A stretch of DNA of 64,000 nucleotides from Beijerinckiaceae bacterium (GCA_024304885.1 JALJOM010000003.1:2204110-2268109), one strand, 5' to 3'. Positions 7,320 through 15,161 are shown, counted from the stretch's first letter. Notes: a model not told the origin generated them from the sequence alone. Numbers and translations: made by a program.

Positions 7320-8512
7320 GCGGCGCCCCGATACCTTGGCTCGAGAAGTGCTGCCGTGAAGGCAAGCGCATCGTGCCGAACCTCGCCTCGGCCATGGCGG
7401 CGTTGCGCCATGCGCGCGAAATCACCTATTGCTTCGCCTTCGATGAAATGGCGAATACCGCCGTTGTGCTGGATGAGCTGCCAGCTTCACCGGACTCGAT
7501 CGAATCCTCCGCGCCGTTGCCGCACCCTGTTGGCGAGGCCGAGGTTTCGCAGCTTCAAGAGTGGCTGCAATGGCAGGGTCTTCCGCGCATCGCTCGCGAT
7601 ACGTTGCATCACGCTGTCGAGCTTCGAGCCCTCGAGCGAAGGTTCCATCCCGTACGTGATTATCTTAACGCGCTCGAGTGGGACGGGACAAAGCGCGTCG
7701 AAAAGTGGCTGAGCTACTACCTCGGCGCCGAGCCGTCGCCCTACGTGGGCGCGGTCGGGCGGATGTTTCTCGTCGCCATGGTCGCGCGCGTGATGCGCCC
7801 CGGTTGCCAAGCCGACTATTTGCTCGTCTTCGATGGGCCGCAGGGCACCGGGAAATCCAGCGCGTGTCGGATTCTCGGCGGCGAATGGTTTTCGAATAAT
7901 CTGCCGCATTTGGAGAACGGGAAAGACGCTGCGCAGCATCTCCGCGGCCGTTGGCTCGTCGTGATCGAGGAGCTGGCCTCGCTCGGCAAGGCCGAGGCGG
8001 ATTCGATCAAGCATTTCGTGACCCGAAGCCACGAACGATATCGACCGCCCTACGCGGCCAAGGAAGTGACCGAAGCGCGTCAATGCGTCTTTATCGGCAC
8101 AACGAACCGATCGGCGTATCTTCGCGACGAGACGGGCGGGCGCCGGTTCTGGCCGGTCAAGACGGGCGCGATCGACCTCGTTGCCCTCGAGCACGATCGC
8201 GACCAGCTCTTCGCCGAAGCCTTGGAGCTCTACGACGCGGGCGTCGCATGGTGGCCCGATGCCGAGTTCGAGCGCGAGCACATTGTGCCGGAACAGGAGG
8301 ATCGCTACGAGGCCGACGCTTGGGAGCCGATCGTCAAGGCCTACATCGCGGAGCGCTCTCGGGTGATGGTCAGCGAGGTCGCGCGCGAAGCTCTGTTCAT
8401 CGACCTCGGCCGCATCGGCACCGGCGAGCAGCGGCGCGTGGCGGCGATCCTTCAGCGCCTCGGCTGGGTATCGTTTCGATCAAATGGTGTGCGTTGGTAC
8501 CGGCGGGCCTAG
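7316..8512 (+). CDS. VapE-type (virulence-associated E) replication ATPase
   Basis: A 398-residue P-loop ATPase of the VirE/VapE family (PF05272), the usual replication helicase-like protein of phage satellites, islands and some prophages. Walker A is G174PQGTGKS, Walker B WLVVIEEL (213-220), followed by the family's GTTNRSAYLRDETGGRRFWP segment with the arginine finger region. No primase domain is fused at the N-terminus, so a primase would have to come from elsewhere. ATG 7316 overlaps the previous stop. The last 24 codons are duplicated downstream at 8777 onwards, within a 337 bp tandem duplication. Confidence 0.9.
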   Translation: MSGAPIPWLEKCCREGKRIVPNLASAMAALRHAREITYCFAFDEMANTAVVLDELPASPDSIESSAPLPHPVGEAEVSQLQEWLQWQGLPRIARDTLHHAVELRALERRFHPVRDYLNALEWDGTKRVEKWLSYYLGAEPSPYVGAVGRMFLVAMVARVMRPGCQADYLLVFDGPQGTGKSSACRILGGEWFSNNLPHLENGKDAAQHLRGRWLVVIEELASLGKAEADSIKHFVTRSHERYRPPYAAKEVTEARQCVFIGTTNRSAYLRDETGGRRFWPVKTGAIDLVALEHDRDQLFAEALELYDAGVAWWPDAEFEREHIVPEQEDRYEADAWEPIVKAYIAERSRVMVSEVAREALFIDLGRIGTGEQRRVAAILQRLGWVSFRSNGVRWYRRA

Positions 8513-9024
8513 AATCGAGTGCCGCACCGGAAAAGTGCGGCACTGGTGACCGTGAGATATTTCAATGACTTATCGAGCGGAGTGCCGCACAGTGCCTCAT
8601 TCGCCCTATATATCCCCCCCCCCTAACACAATGAAAAAATCCTAAAAGAATAGGAAAGTGCGGCACTGCGGCACTGTGCGGCACTGTTGGGCCAGCGGAG
8701 GGGCGCGGCGGCGACCATCCCGCCCTCGCCGGGCTGCCTTCGGTCCCGCGGCACTGTCGGACCGGCGGAGGGGCGCGGCGGCGATCCTTCAGCGCCTCGG
8801 CTGGGTATCGTTTCGATCAAATGGTGTGCGTTGGTACCGGCGGGCCTAGAATCGAGTGCCGCACCGGAAAAGTGCGGCACTGGTGACCGTGAGATATTTC
8901 AATGACTTATCGAGCGGAGTGCCGCACAGTGCCTCATTCGCCCTATATATCCCCCCCCCCTAACACAATGAAAAAATCCTAAAAGAATAGGAAAGTGCGG
9001 CACTGCGGCACTGTGCGGCACTGT
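8440..9024 (+). repeat. 337 bp tandem duplication including the vapE 3' end
   Basis: Bases 8440-8687 recur as 8777-9024, an exact offset of 337 that keeps even the ten-C run. The duplicated block carries the last codons of vapE, its stop, the hairpin and the AT-rich stretch. The second copy of the coding end is preceded by no start and is a non-functional fragment. The junction at 8776/8777 falls inside a 70 bp repeat unit, which suggests unequal recombination between the CGGCGATCC/CGGCGACC-like sequences. Confidence 0.85.
8513..8687. other. origin-like region with GTGCGGCACT iterons
   Basis: Directly after vapE. GTGCGGCACT occurs at 8535, 8658 and 8676, its complement AGTGCCGCAC at 8518 and 8581, and a shorter form at 8668. 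The pair at 8518-8527 and 8535-8544 makes a perfect 10 bp hairpin. An AT-rich segment (8605-8655) with a TCCTA/TAGGA stem lies between the iterons. Iterons plus an AT-rich stretch next to a replication ATPase suggest an origin; the hairpin may also end the vapE transcript. The whole set is repeated at +337. Confidence 0.5.
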
Positions 9025-9400
9025 CGGACCGGCGGAGGGGCGCGGCGGCGACCATCCACCCCTCGCCGGGCTGCCTTCGGCCCTGCAGCCCCGTCGGCTC
9101 AGCGGAGGGGTGCGGCGGCGACCATCCCGCCCTCGCCGGGCTGCCTTCGGCCCTGCAGCCCCGTCGGCTCAGCGAAGGGTGCGGCGGCGACCATCCCGCC
9201 CTCGCCGGGCTGCCTTCGGTCCCGCGGCACTGTCGGACCGGCGGAGGGGCGCGGCGGCGACCATCCCGCCCTCGCCGGGCTGCCTTCGGTCCCGCGGCAC
9301 TGTCGGACCGGCGGAGGGGCGCGGCGGCGACCATCCCGCCCTCGCCTGGCTGCATTCGGCCCCGCGGCACTGTCGGCTCAGCGAAGGGTGCGGCGACCTT
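8688..9400 (+). repeat. array of about 70 bp GC-rich tandem repeats
   Basis: Units start at 8688, 9025, 9095, 9165 (69 bp), 9234 and 9304, with partial units at 8758 and 9374. Each has the common middle GCGGCGACCATCCCGCCCTC and ends either in GCGGCACTGT or in a GCAGCCCCGT variant. A 70 bp period is not a multiple of three, and open frames across it on either strand give low-complexity peptides, so it is treated as non-coding. The GCGGCACTGT ends echo the iterons upstream. Confidence 0.8.
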
Positions 9401-9410
9401 CGACAAATTC

Positions 9411-9464
9411 AACATTTGCAACATTTGCAACATTTGCAACATTTGCAACATTTGCAACACCTGC
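9411..9464 (+). repeat. 9 bp microsatellite (AACATTTGC)n
   Basis: Five perfect AACATTTGC units (9411-9455) and one degenerate unit (AACACCTGC, 9456-9464). This AT-rich tract closes the GC-rich 70 bp array and sits about 90 bases before the next gene. It could be a slippage-prone spacer or a DNA-unwinding element of the proposed origin. Confidence 0.75.
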
Positions 9465-9549
9465 CAATTGCCGCCCAGGGGCGGTGGTGGCACAATCGAC
9501 CGAGGTTGTGGTTTTGCCAAATTTTTCGAAATCTCACGGAGAATTCCGA

Positions 9550-10476
9550 ATGTGTCCTGCACTGGTGAGACCGTGCGACGACCGCAATTTCGACGGGAGC
9601 CTCGACTCTCGCCTGCCGTCGCCTGCTGCGGAAAAGCTTTACGAGATGTCTCGACGCGTGGGTGATTTGGAGGGCATGGCAAGCCGGCGCCGGGATGAGT
9701 GGGATAGGGCTCGAGCCGAGGTGAGCACGCTGCGTTGTCTGACAGTGCGAAGCGCCGACTACACGGAAGCCGGGTATACTGCGGCGGAGGCCGAGCGAAT
9801 GGCGAACCTCGCCGCCGCCGAGGGGCGCTGCGACCGTCTCTTCAACGACCAAAAGTCCGTCGCGGATTGCGTTAGGGGGCTTTCTGTTTTGGTCAATAAC
9901 ATCAAGGATTTTCTTGATCGAGCCGGCGGTCCGTTCGAGATCGCGACACTTCCGGTTTTGAGCCCGGACGACACGATCGAAACTGTTCGCGACGAGATCA
10001 GCCGCCAGACCGCCGAGCTTGCGCGGATCGAACGCGCGCCGCGTGATCCCGCCGAGGTGAAGGAGGCCGTTCGCAAGCAAATCGACGACCTCGCGCTTCG
10101 AGGCCGTCCGTATGTCGCTCCGGCATTCGGTGGCGCACCCGTCCGGCTCGTGGCGCAAGAGCCGACCATCATCGGAGGAGAAAACCACGGCGCTCATCAC
10201 GCGTTCGTCGCCATGGGGGCGGTCGAGCTGCCCTTGATCGCGTGGCTTTTTCGCGACGAACTGGTCGCGCGGCTCGAAGCCGAGATCGAGGTCGAGGCCG
10301 AGGCCGAGAACTTCGGCGAATCCATCGCAATGGCCGACCGCCCCGCGTTTCTCGCCGCCGCTCAGGCTCGATTGTATGAGCTCGGTCTGAAGGAGGAACT
10401 CCTGATCGAGCAAGCCGGGGGCGCGATCGATAGGCGTGCGGACGCCGATCCGCGCTGTGTGCTGATGCTACGGTAG
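9550..10476 (+). CDS. hypothetical coiled-coil element protein
   Basis: A 308-residue acidic protein of unknown function. GGAG at 9538-9541 fixes the ATG at 9550; the frame is open further upstream only through the tandem repeats. The first 150 residues are rich in heptad-like helices (YEMSRRVGDLEGMASRRRDE and a later ISRQTAELARIERA), pointing to a coiled coil. The C-terminal third (VELPLIAWLFRDELVARLEA) resembles small phage virion- or head-tail-associated proteins only in general character. It stands between the origin-like region and the tail genes. Confidence 0.6.
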   Translation: MCPALVRPCDDRNFDGSLDSRLPSPAAEKLYEMSRRVGDLEGMASRRRDEWDRARAEVSTLRCLTVRSADYTEAGYTAAEAERMANLAAAEGRCDRLFNDQKSVADCVRGLSVLVNNIKDFLDRAGGPFEIATLPVLSPDDTIETVRDEISRQTAELARIERAPRDPAEVKEAVRKQIDDLALRGRPYVAPAFGGAPVRLVAQEPTIIGGENHGAHHAFVAMGAVELPLIAWLFRDELVARLEAEIEVEAEAENFGESIAMADRPAFLAAAQARLYELGLKEELLIEQAGGAIDRRADADPRCVLMLR

Positions 10477-10612
10477 TCAAGGGCTTCGGGGAGCCTCTTC
10501 TTGACGGCGTCGTGGCCTCGTCGAATAGCGGTAAGCGTCGCTCCTGGCTCCCCGATGCGGTTATACCGGTCAAGCGCGACAAAGGTCACATATCCATTTT
10601 CGAGGTAGTGGG

Positions 10613-11014
10613 ATGGATCACGATTTCAGATTCCACGAGGCCGGCGGCGAGAAGCAACTCGTTGCAACCGTCCAGAAGCGCGGCGCGCGGTTCTTCGCCT
10701 TCGATGGGCGGGGCCGTTTCATCGCAAGCTTCGCCGAAGACGCCGCGCTCCTCGCCGGGGTGAGACACGCGACGGGGACGGTCAGTCTCGAGAGACGCCG
10801 CCAGCTCGCCGAGCCAGCCAAGTCCTCGCCGCCCCGCCCCGTCCCGGCTCCTCGCGCACCGGGCCGGGTCAGGCTGCCGCCGCTTACGCCCAACGGGAAC
10901 CCGGCGCGCCGGCTCGGGTCAGTGATGTCGTCGTGCTCGCCGAACGTCGAGGTGCCTCAGGCTCCACCTTCAGATCCGTGGGCGTGGCTCCTCGGCGGCA
11001 AGCCTTCAGCGTAA
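10613..11014 (+). CDS. small element protein, divergent YDG/PLG domain paralogue
   Basis: A 133-residue protein with the start at ATG 10613 after a GAGG ribosome binding site. Residues about 12-50 (QLVATVQKRGARFFAFDGRG, then FIASFAEDAALLAGV) align with the small domain of the proteins at 6320 and 7041. The C-terminal half is a proline- and arginine-rich linker (KSSPPRPVPAPRAPGRVRL) ending in PWAWLLGGKPSA. Function unknown. Confidence 0.6.
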   Translation: MDHDFRFHEAGGEKQLVATVQKRGARFFAFDGRGRFIASFAEDAALLAGVRHATGTVSLERRRQLAEPAKSSPPRPVPAPRAPGRVRLPPLTPNGNPARRLGSVMSSCSPNVEVPQAPPSDPWAWLLGGKPSA

Positions 11015-11133
11015 GCGGGTCCTTCCTGGGGCATGCCTCGCCTGCGCAGACGCCGCAGTCCGGGCGTTCGCCAGTTGGTCTTGGGAAAAACCGATACACG
11101 TGATGGATCAAGCACACAAGCACGGGTGCACAG

Positions 11134-11352
11134 ATGCAGCCGGAGATTGTACCCACGTTGATATCGATTCCCTTTGCGGCGGTCCGGCTGGCGCGCGAGG
11201 GCGATCGGGTCAGCATCGTCGGGTTGCGTGGCTACGTTGCCGATCACCACGACGAGATTCGGAGCGTGAAGCGGGGCCGGGGTTGGTTCGTTGATTATGC
11301 GGACCTCGTGGCGCATCGGCGTGCGAATCCGAGAATCCGAACCGATAGGTAG
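11134..11352 (+). CDS. small hypothetical protein, possible winged DNA-binding fold
   Basis: A 72-residue protein. The pattern VSIVGLRGYVADHHDEIRSV followed by RGRGWFVDYADLVAHRR resembles a short HTH with a wing, in the style of excisionase-like proteins, but the match is weak. It ends eight bases before the tail protein gene, so it probably begins the tail operon and may regulate it. Confidence 0.5.
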   Translation: MQPEIVPTLISIPFAAVRLAREGDRVSIVGLRGYVADHHDEIRSVKRGRGWFVDYADLVAHRRANPRIRTDR

Positions 11353-11359
11353 GGCCACG

Positions 11360-11878
11360 ATGTTAACGATCAAGGTCGAGTTCGACGCCAAGGCCCTGAA
11401 GGGACTTCGCGCCGATGTCAGAAAGGCGGCCGGCTTCGGGCTCGTCGCGGGTGCGCGCGAAGCCCGGAAGCACGTCATCGCCAATTCGGTCACTTTTTCG
11501 AACGCGACACAAGCGGCGGCGACGGCGCGCGTCAAGGCCGTGACCGGCTCGCGGGCCGGCCTGATCGCAATCATCCCCGTCGTCGGCAAGCCGACGCGTA
11601 TGGAGAAGGACGTGCAGGGCGGTGTGACGGGCCGCGGGCCGCTCTCCGCCTCGCCGTGGGGGAAGAATCACACCTTCGTCCGTTCCTTCATCACATCGGT
11701 GAAGGGCTTGAAGCTGGCACGTCTCGGGGGGACGAGGTTCCCGATCCGCTCGCTGAAAGGCCCGAACCTCGCCAAGGACGCGCTCGACCCCGCCGGCGCT
11801 GTCCTGCCGGGCCTCGAGCGCGATGTCGAGACGATCGTCGCCGACAAGGTGCTCGACGCCATGTTGAAAGTCTTCTGA
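11360..11878 (+). CDS. phage minor tail protein Z-like (tail completion) protein
   Basis: A 172-residue protein similar to the prophage minor tail protein Z family, which caps or completes the tail at its head-proximal end. The N-terminus (MLTIKVEFDAKALKGLRADV) and the C-terminal FPIRSLKGPNLAKDAL, with the RxLxGP sequence typical of the family, support this. ATG 11360 follows the upstream stop by eight bases. In intact phages this gene lies between head-completion and tail-tube genes; here it leads directly to the assembly chaperone and no tube gene follows. Confidence 0.65.
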   Translation: MLTIKVEFDAKALKGLRADVRKAAGFGLVAGAREARKHVIANSVTFSNATQAAATARVKAVTGSRAGLIAIIPVVGKPTRMEKDVQGGVTGRGPLSASPWGKNHTFVRSFITSVKGLKLARLGGTRFPIRSLKGPNLAKDALDPAGAVLPGLERDVETIVADKVLDAMLKVF

Positions 11879-11899
11879 ACCAACCCAAAGGGGGTAGAC

Positions 11900-12220
11900 G
11901 TGCCGAAAATAACCTTGAGCCGTCCTGTAGCGTTGTTCGACGAGCCGATTCGCGAGGTCGAGGTCCGCGAGCCCACGTGCGCCATGTACTTAGACCTCGG
12001 CGATCCGGGGACCGTGGCGCGCAATCCCGACGGCACGCTGTTCCACGTCGAGGATCGCGAGGTGGTCGCCGCCTACATCAAGCGTTGCGTGGTCCACGAT
12101 CACGTCGAGGCGTTGTTGATGCAGCTCAGCCTCGAGGATGGACGGCGCCTGAAGGAGACCGTCCTGTCTTTTTTTTATTCGGGCGGCGCGGCGACCTCGA
12201 GCGCATCCTCAGCTCGCTGA
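11900..12220 (+). CDS. phage tail assembly chaperone, short (0-frame) product
   Basis: A 106-residue protein matching the gpE/Mu gp41-type tail assembly chaperones in size, position (right before the tape measure gene) and frameshift design. The N-terminus (MPKITLSRPVALFDEPIREV) is the common opening of this family. The 0-frame tail after the T-run (YSGGAATSSASSAR) is low-complexity, as expected for the short product. The conserved part ends at VLSFF, where the ribosome can slip; see 11900-12318. Confidence 0.8.
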   Translation: MPKITLSRPVALFDEPIREVEVREPTCAMYLDLGDPGTVARNPDGTLFHVEDREVVAAYIKRCVVHDHVEALLMQLSLEDGRRLKETVLSFFYSGGAATSSASSAR

Positions 12221-12318
12221 TTTTCGATGTCCGCACGAATGTTGATGTTCTCGAGCAACCGCTCTCGCGCGCTGTGACCATCTACCGGATGGCCGTCGCG
12301 CGAGCGGAAGTGAGGTAG
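11900..12318 (+). CDS. tail assembly chaperone, -1 frameshifted long product
   Basis: Slipping back one base on the eight-T run (12169-12176) turns VLSFF into VLSFFLFGRRGDLERIL and continues to a stop at 12318, ending just before the tape measure start at 12322. The extended part (residues about 94-139, including LIFDVRTNVDVLEQPLSRAV) is a well-formed acidic helix-rich sequence, unlike the 0-frame tail. The two-product arrangement is a known feature of tailed-phage chaperones, which coat the tape measure. The frame shift is -1, the usual direction. Confidence 0.8.
12169..12175 (+). other. programmed -1 ribosomal frameshift site (T TTT TTT)
   Basis: The heptamer T TTT TTT in the 0 frame lies within an eight-T run in otherwise GC-rich sequence. 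Both tRNAs can re-pair fully after a one-base slip. No Shine-Dalgarno-like stimulator is obvious just upstream; a GC-rich stretch (GGGCGGCGCGGCG, 12181 onwards) that could pair into a stem lies downstream. Confidence 0.75.
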
Positions 12319-12321
12319 GGG

Positions 12322-14175
12322 ATGGGCACGAAGGCCGCGCGGCTCGTTATCAGTGGAGAGGACCGATTCTCCCCGGAGATCGCCAAGATTGAGAACCGAA
12401 TCGAGCGTCTCTCCCGCACGGCGCACAAGGTCTCGGCCGAGGGGCTCGGGGCGAAGAACATGGAGCGCCTCGGGACCTATGTCGCGTCCCAGGCCGGCCT
12501 CGGCGCCGAGTCGATGCGTCGCCTCGCCCTGTCGGCTGCGCAGGTCTCGGCGAACCTCTACAAGGCCCAGGCCGGAGCCTCGGCGCTCGGGGGTGCCCTC
12601 CGGCACCTCGACCGCCTCGGCGGCGCTCTCGACCGGATCGGTCGGAGGACCGGGAGCTTCGTCCGGGACACGGCCTCGCGGGCGATCGGGACCGCGGCCG
12701 GTATCGGGATCGCCCGCGGCGTGGACGAGCTCGGCCGTCTCGCGACGGGTGGCATCGCGGCTGCGGCGGATTATCAGACGGCGCGGGCGCGCGCGAGGTC
12801 CTCCGGTCTCTCCGAGGCGGAGCTGGTCGAGGTCGAGCGCCGGGCGGGGCCGCTCGCGCGGGACAACCCCAACATCTCGCGCCAGGAAATCCTGGTCGAC
12901 TACATCGATGCGCGCCTCGGGACGGACGACCCTCTCGGCCTCCTCGAAACAAAGGTGAAGACCCGCGCGGCCTTCAAGGCCGCGGGCCTCGACACGAGTG
13001 GGCTCGGGTATCTCGACAAGGCGCTCGGCATCTACGGCATCACCGACCCCGAGGAGCAGCGTCGATTCTATGAGTCTCAGGTTCGTGTGGCCCAACAGGG
13101 GGGCACGGCCTATCGCCCGGAGAACGTCTTCCTCGCCGCGCAATACTCCAAGGGCTCGGCCGGTGGGTATTCGGAGCGCTTCCGTAACAACTTCATGGGC
13201 ATGTTGGCGCTCGACGAGTCCGGCAACACGCTCGGCAATGCCCTCAACCAGCTCGTGAAAAGTGCTGTCTACACACCCACCGCCGAGTCCCTCGGGGAAG
13301 CGTTGCGGCTCGGGCTCGTCAATAAGAATCAGCTGATCTTCAGCAAAAAAGGCAACATCAAGGGCCTGAAAACCGGCGAGCGCATCGCCGGCGCCGAGCT
13401 TCTTCAGAGCGACCCCGACCTGTGGGTCGAGAATTTCCTGAAGCCGATCCACAAGAAAAAGGGGATCGTGAGCGAGAGCGATATCAAGGAGTCGCTCTAC
13501 AATCTCGCGGGGGCGGCGACGGCAGACGACAAGATTCTCGACTTCTATTTCAATGCCGAGCAATATCGAAAGCAAGAGAAGCTCCTGCCCCGCACCGCGG
13601 GCTTCGCGGCCGTGGGCGGGCAGCTCGAGGCCAACGATCCGGCGTTGGCTCTTGATGTGGCGAAGGTGCAGACCTTCAACAAGGCGGTCGAGTCCCTTGC
13701 TCCTGTCGTGTCGAGTTTTTCGCAGATGGCAAAAGCCTACGCGGCGCTGCCGGGCGCTCCGAGTCCTTTTGCGAATCACTATTCCTTCGACCCAACCATG
13801 AACCCGGATCCGGTTTCCCGTGGGAACAACGAGAAAATTTCGCGGTACCTCGATTACCTCTTCTCGCGCGCGCCGGCTCCGGCTCAGAAGCAGGCCGGGA
13901 GCGCCGCGGGCTCGCCGGTGTCTCCCGTGGTTCAGCAGCTCGGGCCGCAGGCGGTCGAGGTCTCGGGCCGCGTGACCGGCGAGACGGTTGTCGAGGGCCA
14001 CTTCGCGCCCCTCGAGGTCAGGGTCTCGCTCGACGCGGCTTCGGTAACGCGTCTTGTCGAGGCGACTGTCGCGAAAAAGGTCGCGCCGCTCCAGGGCATG
14101 TTGGGGGGCGGATCGACGGGGCGCTCGTCGCCGGATGCGCTGCCGACCGGCTCGGTCGGCGCGCCGGGGTTGTAG
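12322..14175 (+). CDS. phage tail tape measure protein
   Basis: A 617-residue protein placed directly after the frameshifted chaperone, the diagnostic order of tail genes. The N-terminal 120 residues are predicted coiled coil (IAKIENRIERLSRTAHKVSA), followed by a glycine/alanine-rich segment around residues 105-150 (AAGIGIARGVDELGRLATGG) that may be membrane-active, then a long helical body and a variable C-terminus (Ala/Pro/Ser-rich near 515-535). By the usual rule of about 0.15 nm per residue it would set a tail of roughly 90 nm; this is an estimate. No tube, baseplate or fibre gene follows. Confidence 0.8.
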   Translation: MGTKAARLVISGEDRFSPEIAKIENRIERLSRTAHKVSAEGLGAKNMERLGTYVASQAGLGAESMRRLALSAAQVSANLYKAQAGASALGGALRHLDRLGGALDRIGRRTGSFVRDTASRAIGTAAGIGIARGVDELGRLATGGIAAAADYQTARARARSSGLSEAELVEVERRAGPLARDNPNISRQEILVDYIDARLGTDDPLGLLETKVKTRAAFKAAGLDTSGLGYLDKALGIYGITDPEEQRRFYESQVRVAQQGGTAYRPENVFLAAQYSKGSAGGYSERFRNNFMGMLALDESGNTLGNALNQLVKSAVYTPTAESLGEALRLGLVNKNQLIFSKKGNIKGLKTGERIAGAELLQSDPDLWVENFLKPIHKKKGIVSESDIKESLYNLAGAATADDKILDFYFNAEQYRKQEKLLPRTAGFAAVGGQLEANDPALALDVAKVQTFNKAVESLAPVVSSFSQMAKAYAALPGAPSPFANHYSFDPTMNPDPVSRGNNEKISRYLDYLFSRAPAPAQKQAGSAAGSPVSPVVQQLGPQAVEVSGRVTGETVVEGHFAPLEVRVSLDAASVTRLVEATVAKKVAPLQGMLGGGSTGRSSPDALPTGSVGAPGL

Positions 14176-14337
14176 CTTGGGCTCGCCGGGGGCCTTGTTG
14201 GAGCCCGGCTCTTGGTTTCGCCGGGGTCTCACCCTTCCCTGGCGAGGCATGGCGTTCAGGCCGCGTGCTCGCATCCGCGGCCTGGGCTCCGGCGACAGGC
14301 GGCGGGCCGGCCACGAGCCGGGACGTCGGCTCCCGGG

Positions 14338-14604
14338 TCAAGCCGGGGCGAGCGGGCTTTCCACGATGATGAACGACTCTTTGCGATTGGCCGGATCGGC
14401 CACGATCGCATCGAGCGTCGAGGGCTCTGGCAGGACTTCGCCGTCCTCGATCATGCCTTCGAGGTGCAGTGCCAAGGCTTCCTCGGCGAAACGATGCGCT
14501 TCGTCGAGCGTCTTCCCGGCCGTGATGCAGCCGGGGAAATCCGGGAAGGACACGCCGAAGTCGCTGTCGGGATCCTTGTGGATGATCGCGATATAGCCGC
14601 GCAT
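14338..14604 (-). CDS. hicB: HicB family antitoxin
   Basis: An 88-residue HicB antitoxin with the partial RNase H-like domain: DSDFGVSFPDFPGCITAGKT is the family signature, followed by DEAHRFAEEALALHLEGMIE. It neutralises HicA and often represses the operon. It starts four bases after the hicA stop. There is no C-terminal HTH or ribbon-helix-helix domain, so repression may depend on the upstream regulator gene at 14853. Confidence 0.92.
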   Translation of the reverse strand: MRGYIAIIHKDPDSDFGVSFPDFPGCITAGKTLDEAHRFAEEALALHLEGMIEDGEVLPEPSTLDAIVADPANRKESFIIVESPLAPA

Positions 14605-14608
14605 ACGC

Positions 14609-14797
14609 TTACCTCAGCTTCAGACCGGATTGCTTCTCGATGCTGTGGAGGGTCCCCGGCGGCACGTCGCGATCGGGATGAACGACCGTCACCCGGCCCG
14701 GTTTGACGTGATGCTTGAACTGAACGTGACTTCCCTTCTGTGTCACTCGGAACCATCCGTCGGCCTCGAGGGCCTTGATCACGTCCCGGCTGTGCAT
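14609..14797 (-). CDS. hicA: HicA family mRNA interferase toxin
   Basis: A 62-residue dsRBD-like toxin that cleaves mRNA. The sequence shows SRDVIKALEADGWFRVTQKG, then SHVQF with the catalytic His, and VTVVHPDRDVPPGTLHSI. An in-frame ATG at 14809 would add four residues (MVRT). It lies upstream of hicB, the usual toxin-first order, and 55 bases after the regulator gene. Confidence 0.92.
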   Translation of the reverse strand: MHSRDVIKALEADGWFRVTQKGSHVQFKHHVKPGRVTVVHPDRDVPPGTLHSIEKQSGLKLR

Positions 14798-14852
14798 GGT
14801 TCGCACCATGTATTCCGAACGGCTGTGAGCTTTCAAGAACGCGTGCATGCGC

Positions 14853-15110
14853 TCACGGACGCTTTTTGCGCAACCGCACGCCCGGCCCGCCGCCGTTCTC
14901 GGCGATGAACTCGACGCCGGCAGATTCGAGGGCGGCGACGAGCTTCGCGCCGGTATCGGCTCGGCCCCCGATTGCACCATCGCCCGCGGCTTCGAGGCGC
15001 TTGATCGTCGGCTCGGAGACGCCGGACGCAGCGGCGAGGTCGGGCTGCGACCACCCGAGCAAGGCCCGCGCGGCCTTTATCTGTCGGATCGATACTTTTC
15101 GTATTGACAC
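14853..15110 (-). CDS. XRE-family HTH regulator of the hicAB unit
   Basis: An 85-residue Cro/C1-type regulator: IKAARALLGWSQPDLAAASG, then VSEPTIKRLEAAGDGAI, then a short C-terminal part (LVAALESAGVEFIAENGGG) of the type common in alphaproteobacterial XRE regulators. The GTG start at 15110 is used; no ATG is available. The dyad GATACTTAAAGTATC lies 17 bases upstream and a related half-site (GATACTTTTCGTATT) overlaps the start codon, so autorepression is likely. It faces away from the operon starting at 15162. Confidence 0.88.
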   Translation of the reverse strand: MSIRKVSIRQIKAARALLGWSQPDLAAASGVSEPTIKRLEAAGDGAIGGRADTGAKLVAALESAGVEFIAENGGGPGVRLRKKRP

Positions 15111-15126
15111 CGCGACACCCCTAAGC

Positions 15127-15141
15127 GATACTTAAAGTATC
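15127..15141. promoter_or_regulatory. operator between divergent promoters
   Basis: GATACTTAAAGTATC has perfect 7 bp arms around a central A. A second, imperfect copy of the left arm is found at 15091-15105, overlapping the regulator start. The position between the XRE gene and the 63-residue gene, and the symmetric form, fit a binding site for the XRE protein. Confidence 0.7.
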
Positions 15142-15161
15142 AGAAACCAAGGAACGATGCA

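Noticed and set aside
8518-9400. The repeat region read as a CRISPR array
   Set aside because: The 70 bp units are contiguous, without unique spacers, and no cas genes are present.
8960-9682. Open frames on both strands across the 70 bp repeats (minus 8960-9682, plus 8995 onwards)
   Set aside because: The 70 bp period shifts frame in every unit, the peptides are low-complexity, and only the part from ATG 9550 has a ribosome binding site and normal sequence.
12175-14274. A 699-codon minus-strand frame opposite the tape measure gene
   Set aside because: Arginine-rich shadow with no recognisable domain; the plus strand carries the tail operon order.
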